Shown: in pieces, positions 26,275 through 34,673 of the stretch
Layout of the letters: every line of letters starts with the position of its first letter
How positions within the stretch are numbered: position 1 is the stretch's first letter
Source: an uncultured Lachnospiraceae bacterium
GTDB lineage: Bacteria; Bacillota; Clostridia; Lachnospirales; Lachnospiraceae
Direction of reading: 5' to 3'
Assembly (NCBI GenBank): GCA_910586025.1
Contig: CAJUIO010000006.1
Location: 7,676-71,675, forward strand
DNA length: 64,000 nucleotides
The notes under the pieces: model-generated
What the model saw: the letters and a program-made list of their open reading frames with translations, nothing else
The model's database searches: none
What the model was told of the DNA's origin: nothing
Translations under genes and position numbers: made by a program

Positions 26275-28985
26275 TGAACATTAATTATAAGAAGAAACAG
26301 ATATTATCGAAGGCGGTATGCCTGGGGCTTAGTGCGGCCATGGCAATCGGGCTTGTGGGCTGTAAGGACAAAAACGCAGCGGAATCATCCGCCGGTGTGT
26401 CGGTGATAACGCAGGAAAATCAGGAGAAGGCTCTCAGGGAGATTCTTGACGGACAGGTACAGGGATCCCACAGCGGCACGGCGGGAAAGGAGGAGACCGT
26501 GTATGTGATGGCGGATGCTTCCGGAAGGACGGACAGAGTAATCGTCAGCAGCTGGCTGAAAAACGCATCGGGCGACGAGAGGCTTACCGATGTCTCCGAG
26601 CTTACGGACATAGAGAACGTAAAGGGCTATGAGACCTTTGAGGTGGGAGAGGACGGTATCCTAACCTGGCATGCCGGGGGATCTGACATCTATTATCAGG
26701 GAACCACGGATAAGGAGCTTCCGGTAGAGGTAAAGCTTTCGTATCAGCTTGACGGGAAGGAAATCTCTCCCGGGGAGCTGGCCGGCAAAAGCGGCAGGGT
26801 GACGATCCGCATGGACTATGAAAACACGGAGACGACGAAGGTTTCCATCGGGGAGAGGGAGGAGGAGATTTCCATTCCGTTTACCATGATTTCCGGCATG
26901 GTGCTGCCGCAGGATGTCTTCTCCAACATTGAGGTCACTAATGCGAGGCTTCTTTCCGAGGGGGAAAACAGCGTGGTGATAGGCGTGACCTTTCCGGGGC
27001 TTGGGGAGAGCATTGATGTGGACGGACTGAAGGGAAAGCTTTCCAAAAAGGGGCAGGAGGAGCTGGCGGATGACATGGAGATTCCCGAATACATTGAAGT
27101 GACGGCGGATGCGGAAAACTTTGAGCTGGGAATGACCATGACAATTGCCATGAGCGATGTGCTCTCGGATATCCGGCTGACGGACTCCATTGATCTTGCG
27201 GATCTTAACGCCTCCATGGATGATCTGAGTGAGGCCGCAAAGGAGCTTAAGGACGGTACCTCGGATCTCAAGGACGGAAGCGGCCGGCTTAAGGACGGTA
27301 CCGTGGAGCTGGTAAAAGGAACGGATGAGCTTTTTGACGGTGCGGTTAAGCTCAGAGACGGAGCCCGGGAGCTGTACGAGAAATCCGGGCAGCTTGACAA
27401 CGGTGCCAAACAGCTCGATGACGGTGCGTCTGCTCTTCTTGACGGAACACAGACCCTCAAGGACGGCACCTTGCGGCTCAGAGACGGCGCAGGAGAGCTT
27501 AAGGACGGAGGACAGCGTCTTCTTGACGGTACCGGAGCATTGGTCAGCGGGGCGAAGCAGCTGGATGAGGGAGCGGATTCCCTGAAGGACGGCCTGGCCG
27601 CTGCCAGCGAGGGGGCCAGGAAGCTGCAGTACAGCTTAAGTCAGATGACAGATGAGAACGGGGAGAATGTATCCGTTCTGGCAGGCTCCCAGAGCCTTAC
27701 GGATAATGCGGCGCTTTTGAACAGTCTGGTGCAGGCATACTTTGAGGGAACAGAGCAGTCCTATGCGGAGCTTTCGGAAAGCCTTTCCGCCCGGATTGTG
27801 TCGGCGCAGGAAAATAAGGCGGCCGCCCAGGCGGGGGCCGGGCAGGCTGCTGCTGCGCTGGAAAGCGCGAGGCAGACTCTGGAGGGCGCATGCACCGTAT
27901 CCACTCAGAGCTTTGAGGTGGTGACGGGAACGGAAATGCAGACGGTCAGCAAAGACGTGGAGGTTCAGGTGGAGATTCCCGCCACCTCACAGAGAACCAT
28001 CAGCTTTCAGGCACAGTCCGAGGACGGGGAGGAGAGTCAGGGAGAATATTTCGAGGAGACTGTGGAGGAGGTTACAGGCACCGAGACATGTACCGTCGTG
28101 GGAACCGCACAGATGGAAGTGCCTCAGTATTATACGGAGCAGGTGGAGGTTGAAACCCTTGGTGCGGGCGATATCCAGGGCGCTCTTGCGGCCTATGAGG
28201 AGGCATCGGCCCAGCTTTCCTACTACCAGTCCGTGGAGGCGGCCTGTGACGCACAGATTCAGACTCTGGAGGCCATAGCCTCGGCACTTTCCAATGTAAA
28301 CAGCAGCCAGACGGCAGAGGCCAGGGAGGGCATCAGGCAGCTGGCGGCGGGAATCGCAGGCGGAACAAATAGCCTGAACCAGGGTCTTTCCCAGGTATCG
28401 GCAGGCGTAAACCAGCTTGTGGGCGAGGCACCGGATCAGGGGCTCTGGGCACTCAGCGCCGGAGCGCTGCAGCTGAAGGAAGGAACCGCCACCGTCGTTT
28501 CGGGAGCGCAGGAGCTAAGCAGCGGTGCAGGAGAGCTGAAGCAGGGAATTGACTCTCTGAATGAGGGAGCGGGCGAGCTGGATGAGGGGGCCGGAAGCCT
28601 GAGAGACGGAGCCGCAACCCTCAAGGACGGCGCATTGGCGCTTCATGACGGAACCGGAAAGCTGGTGGAGGGAACGGGAACCTTAAACGACGGAGCCGGA
28701 AGCTTGAAGGACGGAGCGGGAACCCTGAAGGAGGGAGCTTTGACCCTGGATGACGGCATGGGCGAGCTGGACGAGGGAGCGCTTAAGCTGGTTGACGGCA
28801 TGTTCCGGTTTGACGAGGAAGGAATCAGCAGACTGACAGAGCTGTTTGGCGACGACGTTCAGGACGTGGTTGACAGGCTGGAGGCGGTGGCCCGTGCCGG
28901 CAAAGCTTACAATACCTTTGCGGGACTTCCGCAAGGGATGGACGGAAGCGTGAAATTTATCATCAAAACGGAGGCTGTTCAGTGA
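26271..28985 (+). CDS. Heptad-repeat lipoprotein, partner of the MMPL exporter
   Basis: A 904-residue exported protein. After a basic N-terminus and hydrophobic core comes the lipobox LVGC, so it should be a lipoprotein. A beta-rich region (about 55-320) is followed by about 17 heptads of the type LKDGTSD (residues about 327-445), a central region with a threonine/valine-rich segment (about 540-640), a second block of about 17 heptads (about 727-845) and a short C-terminal domain. The LxxG heptads resemble those of YhgE/Pip proteins. Equal arm lengths suggest a helical hairpin projecting from the membrane. It is encoded with an ATGA overlap after MMPL. Confidence 0.85.
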   Translation: MMNINYKKKQILSKAVCLGLSAAMAIGLVGCKDKNAAESSAGVSVITQENQEKALREILDGQVQGSHSGTAGKEETVYVMADASGRTDRVIVSSWLKNASGDERLTDVSELTDIENVKGYETFEVGEDGILTWHAGGSDIYYQGTTDKELPVEVKLSYQLDGKEISPGELAGKSGRVTIRMDYENTETTKVSIGEREEEISIPFTMISGMVLPQDVFSNIEVTNARLLSEGENSVVIGVTFPGLGESIDVDGLKGKLSKKGQEELADDMEIPEYIEVTADAENFELGMTMTIAMSDVLSDIRLTDSIDLADLNASMDDLSEAAKELKDGTSDLKDGSGRLKDGTVELVKGTDELFDGAVKLRDGARELYEKSGQLDNGAKQLDDGASALLDGTQTLKDGTLRLRDGAGELKDGGQRLLDGTGALVSGAKQLDEGADSLKDGLAAASEGARKLQYSLSQMTDENGENVSVLAGSQSLTDNAALLNSLVQAYFEGTEQSYAELSESLSARIVSAQENKAAAQAGAGQAAAALESARQTLEGACTVSTQSFEVVTGTEMQTVSKDVEVQVEIPATSQRTISFQAQSEDGEESQGEYFEETVEEVTGTETCTVVGTAQMEVPQYYTEQVEVETLGAGDIQGALAAYEEASAQLSYYQSVEAACDAQIQTLEAIASALSNVNSSQTAEAREGIRQLAAGIAGGTNSLNQGLSQVSAGVNQLVGEAPDQGLWALSAGALQLKEGTATVVSGAQELSSGAGELKQGIDSLNEGAGELDEGAGSLRDGAATLKDGALALHDGTGKLVEGTGTLNDGAGSLKDGAGTLKEGALTLDDGMGELDEGALKLVDGMFRFDEEGISRLTELFGDDVQDVVDRLEAVARAGKAYNTFAGLPQGMDGSVKFIIKTEAVQ

Positions 28986-29010
28986 TTTTTACAAAATCCG
29001 ATGACTGTAC

Positions 29011-29039
29011 TTGCAAGAAAGTGGGCAAAGTATTATACT
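29011..29039 (+). promoter_or_regulatory. Promoter of the DUF1858 gene
   Basis: TTGCAA (29011-29016), 17 bases, TATACT (29034-29039), 55 bases before the start codon. Confidence 0.65.
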
Positions 29040-29093
29040 GGATAAGGTTCAGGTACAGAGAATATAGGTTTCGGATAAAGGAGGTTATTAAGA

Positions 29094-29285
29094 ATGGCAC
29101 AGATTACCAAGGAAATGACGATCGGCGAGATTTTAAGGACGAATCCGGACGTTGCCCCGGTTCTGATGGAGGCTGGAATGCACTGTCTGGGATGCCCTTC
29201 CGCACAGGCGGAGAGCCTTGAGGAGGCGGCAATGGTCCATGGAATGGACATCAATGACCTGATGGCTAAGATTGAGGCTTTATAA
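29094..29285 (+). CDS. DUF1858 domain protein
   Basis: A 63-residue protein with the DUF1858 signature: ITKEMTIGEILRTNPDVAPVL, then GMHCLGCPSAQAESLEEAAMVHG. The CxxC pair is invariant in this family, which is often found alone or fused to hybrid-cluster or iron-sulfur proteins and is thought to bind a metal or sense redox. AAAGGAGG precedes the start. It is a single-gene unit with its own promoter and terminator. Confidence 0.9.
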   Translation: MAQITKEMTIGEILRTNPDVAPVLMEAGMHCLGCPSAQAESLEEAAMVHGMDINDLMAKIEAL

Positions 29286-29297
29286 GAGACGGAATGC

Positions 29298-29332
29298 AAA
29301 AGCTCCCGGCCGGGAAAGGGCCGGGAGCTTTT
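29298..29332. terminator. Bidirectional terminator after DUF1858
   Basis: AAAAGCTCCCGGC pairs perfectly with GCCGGGAGCTTTT around a nine-base loop; A and T runs on each side let it serve both the DUF1858 gene and the convergent nhaC. Confidence 0.9.
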
Positions 29333-29345
29333 AAGCTGTATACGC

Positions 29346-30851
29346 TTACGCCTCCTTTTCGGCGTTCATTCTCTTTACGGCAAACAGTGCGGCCAGGAGC
29401 AGGAGAAAACCCACGGGCAGAGAAATAAAGGGGCTTCTGGTAAAGCCTGCGATGACATAGGCCACAAAGGAAACCGCGGCCACCATGAGGGCATAGGGCA
29501 GCTGTGTGGTCACATGGTTTACATGCTTGCACTGAGCGCCAGCACTCGCCATGATGGTGGTATCGGAGATGGGCGAGCAGTGATCCCCGCACACGGCGCC
29601 GGCCATGCAGGCGGATATGGAAATGATCATCAGCTCGTGATCGCTGCCGGAAAATACGGCCACCACGATAGGAATCAGGATACCGAAGGTTCCCCAGCTG
29701 GTTCCGGTGGAAAAGGCCAGGAAGCAGCCGACCAGAAAGATAATGGCGGGCAGCAGGTTCATGAAGGAACCGGCGTTCTGTTCCATGGCTGCGGCCACGA
29801 ATTCCTTTGCACCGAGGCTGTCGGTCATGGCCTTCAGGGTCCAGGCAAAGGTGAGAATCAAAATAGCGGGAACCATGGCCTTGAAGCCAGCGGGAAGACA
29901 TTCCATGCATTCGCTGAATTTAAGCACTCTGCGCAGAAGGTAGATCACGATAGTGATCAGCATGGCGCAGATACTCCCAAGGGCAAGTCCCACGGAAGCG
30001 TCTGAATTGGAGAAGGAGGTAATAAAATCCGCACCCTCAAAAAAGCCTCCGGTATAGATCATTCCAACCACGCAGCAGACAATCAGAGTCAGAATGGGGA
30101 TAATCAGATCGATTACGCGGCCTTTGGCGTTTGCAGGCGCTTCCTCCTCGGTCTCATGATCCTTGTCAGAGAAGAGATCTCCGTCAAGAGCGTTGGCCTC
30201 ATAATGCCTCATGGGACCGAAATCCACATGGAGAACCACCAGGCCGATCATCATGGCTATGGTGAGCAGAGCGTAAAAGTTGTAGGGAATCGCATTGATG
30301 AAGATGGAAAATCCGTCCTCCCCCTCCACAAAGCCGGACACGGCGGCTGCCCAGGAGGAAATCGGGGCGATAATGCAGACGGGTGCGGCGGTGGCATCGA
30401 TCAGATATGCCAGCTTTGCCCTTGAGACCCTGTGCTGGTCAGTGACGGGACGCATCACGCTTCCGACAGTAAGGCAGTTAAAATAATCATCGATGAAGAT
30501 CAGGACACCCAGAGCGATGGTGGCCAGCTGGGCTCCCGCCCTTGTTTTGATTTTTTGCTTTGCAAAGCGCCCGAAGGCGGCGCTGCCGCCGGCGCGGTTC
30601 ATCAGGCTCACCATAGCGCCAAGGATCACCAGAAAGATGATGATACCTACGTTATAGGGATCGGAGAGCACGGACACGAACCCGTCGTTGAAAATGTGAG
30701 TCAGCGTTCCCTCAAAGGAAAATCCGGAGAAAAACAGACCGCCGACCACGATTCCCACAAACAGGGAGCTGTATACTTCCTTTGTGATCAGAGCCAGTAC
30801 GATAGCTACAATGGGCGGGACCAGCGCCCAAAAGGTTGCAAACATGTTCAT
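29346..30851 (-). CDS. nhaC: Na+/H+ antiporter, NhaC family
   Basis: A 501-residue transporter with about 12 membrane helices. GSAAFGRFAKQKIKTRAGAQ, IDDYFNCLTVGSVMRPVTD and GDHCSPISDTTIMASAGA are NhaC-family signatures. It exchanges sodium for protons, or an organic acid in relatives. Start 30851 has GAAGGG upstream; the in-frame codon at 30881 does not. Together with the sodium-type ATP synthase in this window it implies sodium-based bioenergetics. A TTGTAT-16-TAAAAT promoter is visible upstream. Confidence 0.88.
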   Translation of the reverse strand: MNMFATFWALVPPIVAIVLALITKEVYSSLFVGIVVGGLFFSGFSFEGTLTHIFNDGFVSVLSDPYNVGIIIFLVILGAMVSLMNRAGGSAAFGRFAKQKIKTRAGAQLATIALGVLIFIDDYFNCLTVGSVMRPVTDQHRVSRAKLAYLIDATAAPVCIIAPISSWAAAVSGFVEGEDGFSIFINAIPYNFYALLTIAMMIGLVVLHVDFGPMRHYEANALDGDLFSDKDHETEEEAPANAKGRVIDLIIPILTLIVCCVVGMIYTGGFFEGADFITSFSNSDASVGLALGSICAMLITIVIYLLRRVLKFSECMECLPAGFKAMVPAILILTFAWTLKAMTDSLGAKEFVAAAMEQNAGSFMNLLPAIIFLVGCFLAFSTGTSWGTFGILIPIVVAVFSGSDHELMIISISACMAGAVCGDHCSPISDTTIMASAGAQCKHVNHVTTQLPYALMVAAVSFVAYVIAGFTRSPFISLPVGFLLLLAALFAVKRMNAEKEA

Positions 30852-30949
30852 AATCTTTTTCCCTTCTGTATTTTTATGCATAATTTCTTTTCTATTTTAC
30901 CATTATATTGAATAAATACAAGGAATTTTTCTGTACACTGGGCTGCGCA

Positions 30950-30990
30950 TAAAAAGGCGCACCTATCAGCAGCCTGATAAATGCGCTTTT
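30950..30990 (-). terminator. Terminator of mecA
   Basis: Read on the minus strand, GCGCATTTATCAG and CTGATAGGTGCGC pair with one or two mismatches around a GCTG loop and are followed by CTTTTTAT. Confidence 0.75.
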
Positions 30991-31012
30991 GGCAATCGTG
31001 TTCTACATCCGA

Positions 31013-31792
31013 TTATATTCCGGATAAGGACTGCAGGGCATGATCTCTGATAATCGGTTCAAAATGCTCTTCCAGATACGCCTCTGAGGCGGGAACCGAT
31101 CTGGCGGGACTGCCGTACTCCGACACGATATTGCAGATTTTGTTAAATTCCACCGGCGTGTGGCCGCTCTTGGAGAGAACCAGAATATATCCTCCCGCCG
31201 TTTCCTTATACAGAGAATTGGTGCCGGAATAATGCTCTGAGAGTATATGGGAAAGCTTCATGAGCTCATGGAGAGACCGGAAGGAATAAATCCTGGTAAG
31301 CTCCACGGAAGCCGCATCGTTCAGCTTGCCCATCAGGGCGTTTTTGAAGGAGCGCCTCGTCTCCTCCATGGATTCGGGAGACTGGGCATTCTCTGCGGCC
31401 TGAGCCCGTTTACTCTGTATTTTCTTGAAAAGATCCAGCACATCATCCGCTCCGCCGGCAAGAGAATCCAGCACGTCCTCGGTACTCTCCCCGTCCTCGT
31501 GTACAGAGGGGGCGAACTTCGAAAAGCGTGTATCGAGCTCCTCCGGATCCTCGACCTTGGTGATAATGAGAACGATACATTCGGAGTTGAGAGGAATTGC
31601 CTCTATCATTAATGGAATGTCTTCCGCTTCAAACCCAAATTCAAAAGATGCCTGCTGCATCATGTCCCGGAACAGATCTTTGGCCTTTTCGGTACCGTAA
31701 GCAAGTTCGCTGAGCTTCAGTTCCCTGTCCGCAAGATCCTCTCTGGTAAGTGTGCAGCGAATTTGATGATCATTTACTTTTTCTATTTTCAT
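31013..31792 (-). CDS. mecA: Adaptor protein MecA
   Basis: A 259-residue adaptor that delivers substrates to the ClpC-ClpP protease. The N-terminal domain starts MKIEKVNDHQIRCTLTREDL, and the C-terminal domain with FRSLHELMKLSHIL and LEEHFEPIIRDHAL binds ClpC. A charged linker (about 95-155) joins them. Length is somewhat above the 218 residues of the B. subtilis protein, mainly in the linker. It is monocistronic with a terminator. The leader contains a striking palindrome. Confidence 0.93.
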   Translation of the reverse strand: MKIEKVNDHQIRCTLTREDLADRELKLSELAYGTEKAKDLFRDMMQQASFEFGFEAEDIPLMIEAIPLNSECIVLIITKVEDPEELDTRFSKFAPSVHEDGESTEDVLDSLAGGADDVLDLFKKIQSKRAQAAENAQSPESMEETRRSFKNALMGKLNDAASVELTRIYSFRSLHELMKLSHILSEHYSGTNSLYKETAGGYILVLSKSGHTPVEFNKICNIVSEYGSPARSVPASEAYLEEHFEPIIRDHALQSLSGI

Positions 31793-31880
31793 TTTATCAC
31801 ATCCTTACTATTAAGTTACTGTTATCCTGTCGTCTGGTGACCTGTGGTTCATCACTTACTGGCGGCAGGGCATCAATATG

Positions 31881-31899
31881 ATATGATAACTTATCATAT
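31881..31899. repeat. Perfect palindrome in the mecA leader
   Basis: ATATGATAA-C-TTATCATAT has nine-base arms around one base, about 90 bases upstream of the mecA start and downstream of its predicted promoter. The one-base centre favours a dimeric DNA-binding protein over an RNA hairpin. Confidence 0.6.
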
Positions 31900-31942
31900 G
31901 AAAAGTCTCCTTTGCCCGTGCCGGTTCCTTCTGATAATTTAT

Positions 31943-31969
31943 ATTATACTTTGTACGAATTTAAGTCAA
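31943..31969 (-). promoter_or_regulatory. Predicted mecA promoter
   Basis: On the minus strand TTGACT and TATAAT are separated by 15 bases, which is short but within the usable range. This promoter is divergent from the candidate RNA promoter at 32071. Confidence 0.5.
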
Positions 31970-32070
31970 TAGGACAGGCCGACTGTTTCAAAAAAATTTA
32001 TAATCTTTTTTTATAAAAAACCCGCATTTTTTTGATTTATGAATAATCAATAAAAAAAGTATAAAACCAC

Positions 32071-32099
32071 TTGCAAAATTTGGTAATTAGTACTACAAT
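32071..32099 (+). promoter_or_regulatory. Promoter of the candidate structured RNA
   Basis: TTGCAA (32071-32076), 17 bases, TACAAT (32094-32099). About 80 bases of A- and T-tracts lie just upstream and could act as an UP element, as seen at strong stable-RNA promoters. Confidence 0.6.
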
Positions 32100-32105
32100 G
32101 CGTTC

Positions 32106-32300
32106 ATGAGATGCTTCCGGGTAAATCAGTATCGGGAGGAGGCATTGCAGACATTTAACAGTCATATTTATTCTAAGCAAAATTAAATCAGACAGTGTTC
32201 CCTGAGGAATACTGGTCTAATCCTTCCATTGAGTTTAGTTGGGAGGCCGGACGAGACATCCGGCGGAAGGAAGTCTTACAGGCTTTATGGTCTGTCGCGA
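32106..32300 (+). ncRNA. Candidate structured noncoding RNA or long leader, class unknown
   Basis: The interval 31793-32511 has no open reading frame of note, yet its centre holds four stable hairpins in a row. They are ATGCTTCC/GGAGGCAT (32111-32145), GACAGTGTTCC/GGAATACTGGTC with a CTGA loop (32191-32217), CCTTCCA/TGGGAGG (32222-32246) and GCCGGA/TCCGGC (32246-32264). A good promoter starts six bases upstream. I compared it mentally with SRP RNA, RNase P, tmRNA, T-box, TPP, SAM and c-di-GMP motifs and found no match; 6S RNA or another clostridial motif remains possible. No clear terminator is visible, so the 3' end is a guess. From 32301 to 32511 I see nothing else. Confidence 0.5.
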
Positions 32301-32511
32301 TATTTCTACTCGTATATTTTCACCTTATAATTCATTATGGAAATTCGCAAGCGGTAATTTAATTTTGATACATACCCGGCATCTCTGTCTTTTATTATCG
32401 TCATGAAACAAAGAAACTATAATCAGTTTTAAGGTTTATTTTCTGACAAAACATATCACGGCTTCTTTTGGGCGTCCAGAATTTCAAATCTTAAAACGGA
32501 TGGGAGAAATT

Positions 32512-32742
32512 ATGACAGAAAAAAACGATATCAGCTCAGATTCCCTTATAAGGAGGCTGAAGAGCTGGGAGGATGCGGGAGTTAAACTTTACCTGGATGG
32601 CGCACCGACCACTTCGGAATACATTGAGAGAAACTGCGTAAAGGAAGACGCTCTGTATATGCCCGACTACATCACCGACAAGGAGGGAAGAATAAAAGAA
32701 ATACGATATGACAGAATTTCTCTGGATCAGGCCCCTATCTGA
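32512..32742 (+). CDS. Small hypothetical protein
   Basis: A 76-residue acidic protein not recognised by me. It begins MTEKNDISSDSLIRRLKSWE and contains a Tyr/Asp-rich second half with EDALYMPDYITDKEGRIKEI. There is no signal peptide or membrane helix. ATG 32512 follows GGGAGA; the in-frame ATG at 32500 precedes that site. It lies 200 bases after the candidate RNA and could be the gene that RNA controls, if the two share a transcript. Confidence 0.6.
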   Translation: MTEKNDISSDSLIRRLKSWEDAGVKLYLDGAPTTSEYIERNCVKEDALYMPDYITDKEGRIKEIRYDRISLDQAPI

Positions 32743-32830
32743 ACCCGGCGGCATACTCTTTTTTCTTGGCACGTATGCATACCCCCATAAATACGATCGC
32801 TGCCGGGGTAACAAAAAGTCAAAATTTGTA

Positions 32831-32859
32831 ATGACGGTATGAAAATAGTCTGTTATAAT
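32831..32859 (+). promoter_or_regulatory. Promoter of the GH18 gene
   Basis: ATGACG (32831-32836), 17 bases, extended -10 TGT TATAAT (32854-32859), 26 bases before the start. Confidence 0.6.
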
Positions 32860-32884
32860 AAGGACGATTGGAGGAGCGTTGGAT

Positions 32885-34579
32885 ATGAAGAAAATAATTC
32901 CGATAGCTGTCGCCATCGTCCTTATTATCGTGATAGGAGGCGTGAGCGTCGGCTTAAAATTAGTAGAAAAGTATTCCTATTCCAAAGAGAGGGCGGATCT
33001 TGACGAGTATTTCGGGATCAGCTCGAATGAGGATACGGCTGTTATTCTGGGAAATGAAATGATACAGGAGAGGGCGAGGCTGATCGACGGCGTTTATTAT
33101 ATGAATCTGTCCTCCGTTCATCTGTACTTTAACGATAGATTTTATGAGGACAGGAATGAAAATCTTCTTTTATATACACTGCCCGACGACATTGTCAGAT
33201 GTGAGATCGGGGGCAGCGCAAAGGAGACGAAAAACGGCACCGAGGAGCTTGGATATGTGGCGGCCAGATATGAGGGAGATGCATTGCTTGTGGCCCTTGA
33301 CTATGTAAAGGAATACAGTAATTTCTCCTATCAGGCGTTCTCGGAGCCGAACCGTCTTCAGATCGATACGGCATGGGAGGAGATAAACGTCTGTGAGATC
33401 GCAAAGGACACTGCGGTGAGAATCCGGGGCGGGATAAAGAGTGCGATCCTTGCGGATGCGGCTGCGGGAGAGCGGGTTACGGTTCTCGAGCAGATGGAGA
33501 ACTGGACCAAGGTAAAGACGGCGGATTCCATTATCGGATATGTGGAAAACAAAAGACTGGGAGAGATCCGGGCGGAACAGCCCATCCCGGTGTCGGATTA
33601 CACGGAGCCGGAATATACCAGCGTCACCAGAGATTACAAGATTAATCTTGGGTGGCATGTGATCGCCGGGGAGGCGGGGAACGACACTCTGCAGAGCGTA
33701 ACGGAGAAAACAAAGGGACTCAATGTCATATCGCCCACATGGTTCAAGCTCTGCGACAATGAGGGCGGCTTTACCAGCTTTGCATCAAAGAGTTATGTGG
33801 ACAAGGCCCATGGAATGGGGATGGAGGTATGGGCCGTGATCGAAAATATTGAGTATAAGGACAGCATTGACATGTACGAGATCCTCTCCTCCACCAGCAC
33901 AAGGGCGAAGCTGATTGAAAGCCTGGTGAGTGTTGTGAAGGAATTCGGAATTGACGGAATTAACGTGGACTTTGAGACCATCAGTATAGACTGCGGAGAG
34001 CATTTTGTCGAATTTATCAGGGAGCTGTCCATCCCCTGCAGGCAAAACGGAATCGTGCTTTCCATAGACAACTACGTTCCCAAGGGCTATAACGACCATT
34101 ATAACCGCAAGGAGCAGGGGATTGTGGCGGACTATGTGATCATCATGGGCTATGACGAGCATTTTGCGGGAAGCTCCGAGGCGGGAAGCGTGGCCTCCAT
34201 TGACTTTGTGGAGGAGGGAATAGAGCGGACGGTGGATCAGGTTCCGCCGGAAAAGGTCATCAATGCGGTTCCCTTCTACACGAGGATATGGGAGACTACG
34301 GGAAGCGGCATCAGCAGCCAGGCAGTGGGAATGGAGATGGCGGAGGAATATGTGTCCGCCCACAACATTGTCACGGAGTGGGACGAGGCGGCCTGCCAGA
34401 ATTACGGGGAGTACACGTCCGGGGACACGCTCCATCAGGTGTGGCTTGAGGACGAGGAATCCATCAGGGTCAAGCTGAATATCATGGAAAAATACGGAAT
34501 CGGCGGTGTCGCAAGCTGGCGGCTTGGATTTGAAAAACCGCAGATATGGGATGTAATCGGAGAGTATCTGAATCAGTAA
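32885..34579 (+). CDS. Membrane-anchored GH18 glycosidase with SH3 domain
   Basis: A 564-residue protein. A single N-terminal anchor (about 4-24) is followed by a region resembling copper-amine-oxidase N-like domains (about 45-160), an SH3b domain (about 170-230) and a glycoside hydrolase family 18 barrel (about 250-560). The catalytic DxxxDxE is present as DGINVDFE with Glu364. Such proteins act on peptidoglycan or its N-acetylglucosamine linkages outside the cell, often in sporulation or wall turnover. ATG 32885 suits GGAGGAG better than the upstream TTG. The amidase gene cwlD follows. Confidence 0.87.
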   Translation: MKKIIPIAVAIVLIIVIGGVSVGLKLVEKYSYSKERADLDEYFGISSNEDTAVILGNEMIQERARLIDGVYYMNLSSVHLYFNDRFYEDRNENLLLYTLPDDIVRCEIGGSAKETKNGTEELGYVAARYEGDALLVALDYVKEYSNFSYQAFSEPNRLQIDTAWEEINVCEIAKDTAVRIRGGIKSAILADAAAGERVTVLEQMENWTKVKTADSIIGYVENKRLGEIRAEQPIPVSDYTEPEYTSVTRDYKINLGWHVIAGEAGNDTLQSVTEKTKGLNVISPTWFKLCDNEGGFTSFASKSYVDKAHGMGMEVWAVIENIEYKDSIDMYEILSSTSTRAKLIESLVSVVKEFGIDGINVDFETISIDCGEHFVEFIRELSIPCRQNGIVLSIDNYVPKGYNDHYNRKEQGIVADYVIIMGYDEHFAGSSEAGSVASIDFVEEGIERTVDQVPPEKVINAVPFYTRIWETTGSGISSQAVGMEMAEEYVSAHNIVTEWDEAACQNYGEYTSGDTLHQVWLEDEESIRVKLNIMEKYGIGGVASWRLGFEKPQIWDVIGEYLNQ

Positions 34580-34605
34580 AGATGAATACATGAGATTAAA
34601 GGACA

Positions 34606-34635
34606 GGCTGTGGGTTATACCCGCAGCCGTTTTTT
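34606..34635 (+). terminator. Terminator after the GH18 gene
   Basis: GGCTGTGGG pairs with CCCGCAGCC (one G-T pair) around a five-base loop and runs into GTTTTTT. Confidence 0.88.
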
Positions 34636-34673
34636 CATAGATATATTGTGAAGCAGGATGCGGCGGTTTACGG

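Noticed and set aside
27240..28800. Tandem DNA repeats that might be a CRISPR-like array or minisatellite
   Set aside because: The 21-base periodicity encodes the in-frame LxxG protein heptads with synonymous variation; there are no constant repeats with unique spacers.
32106..32300. Possible T-box or SAM-type riboswitch for the downstream small gene
   Set aside because: No T-box sequence, specifier loop, kink-turn or other conserved riboswitch core could be found, so it is reported only as an unassigned structured RNA.
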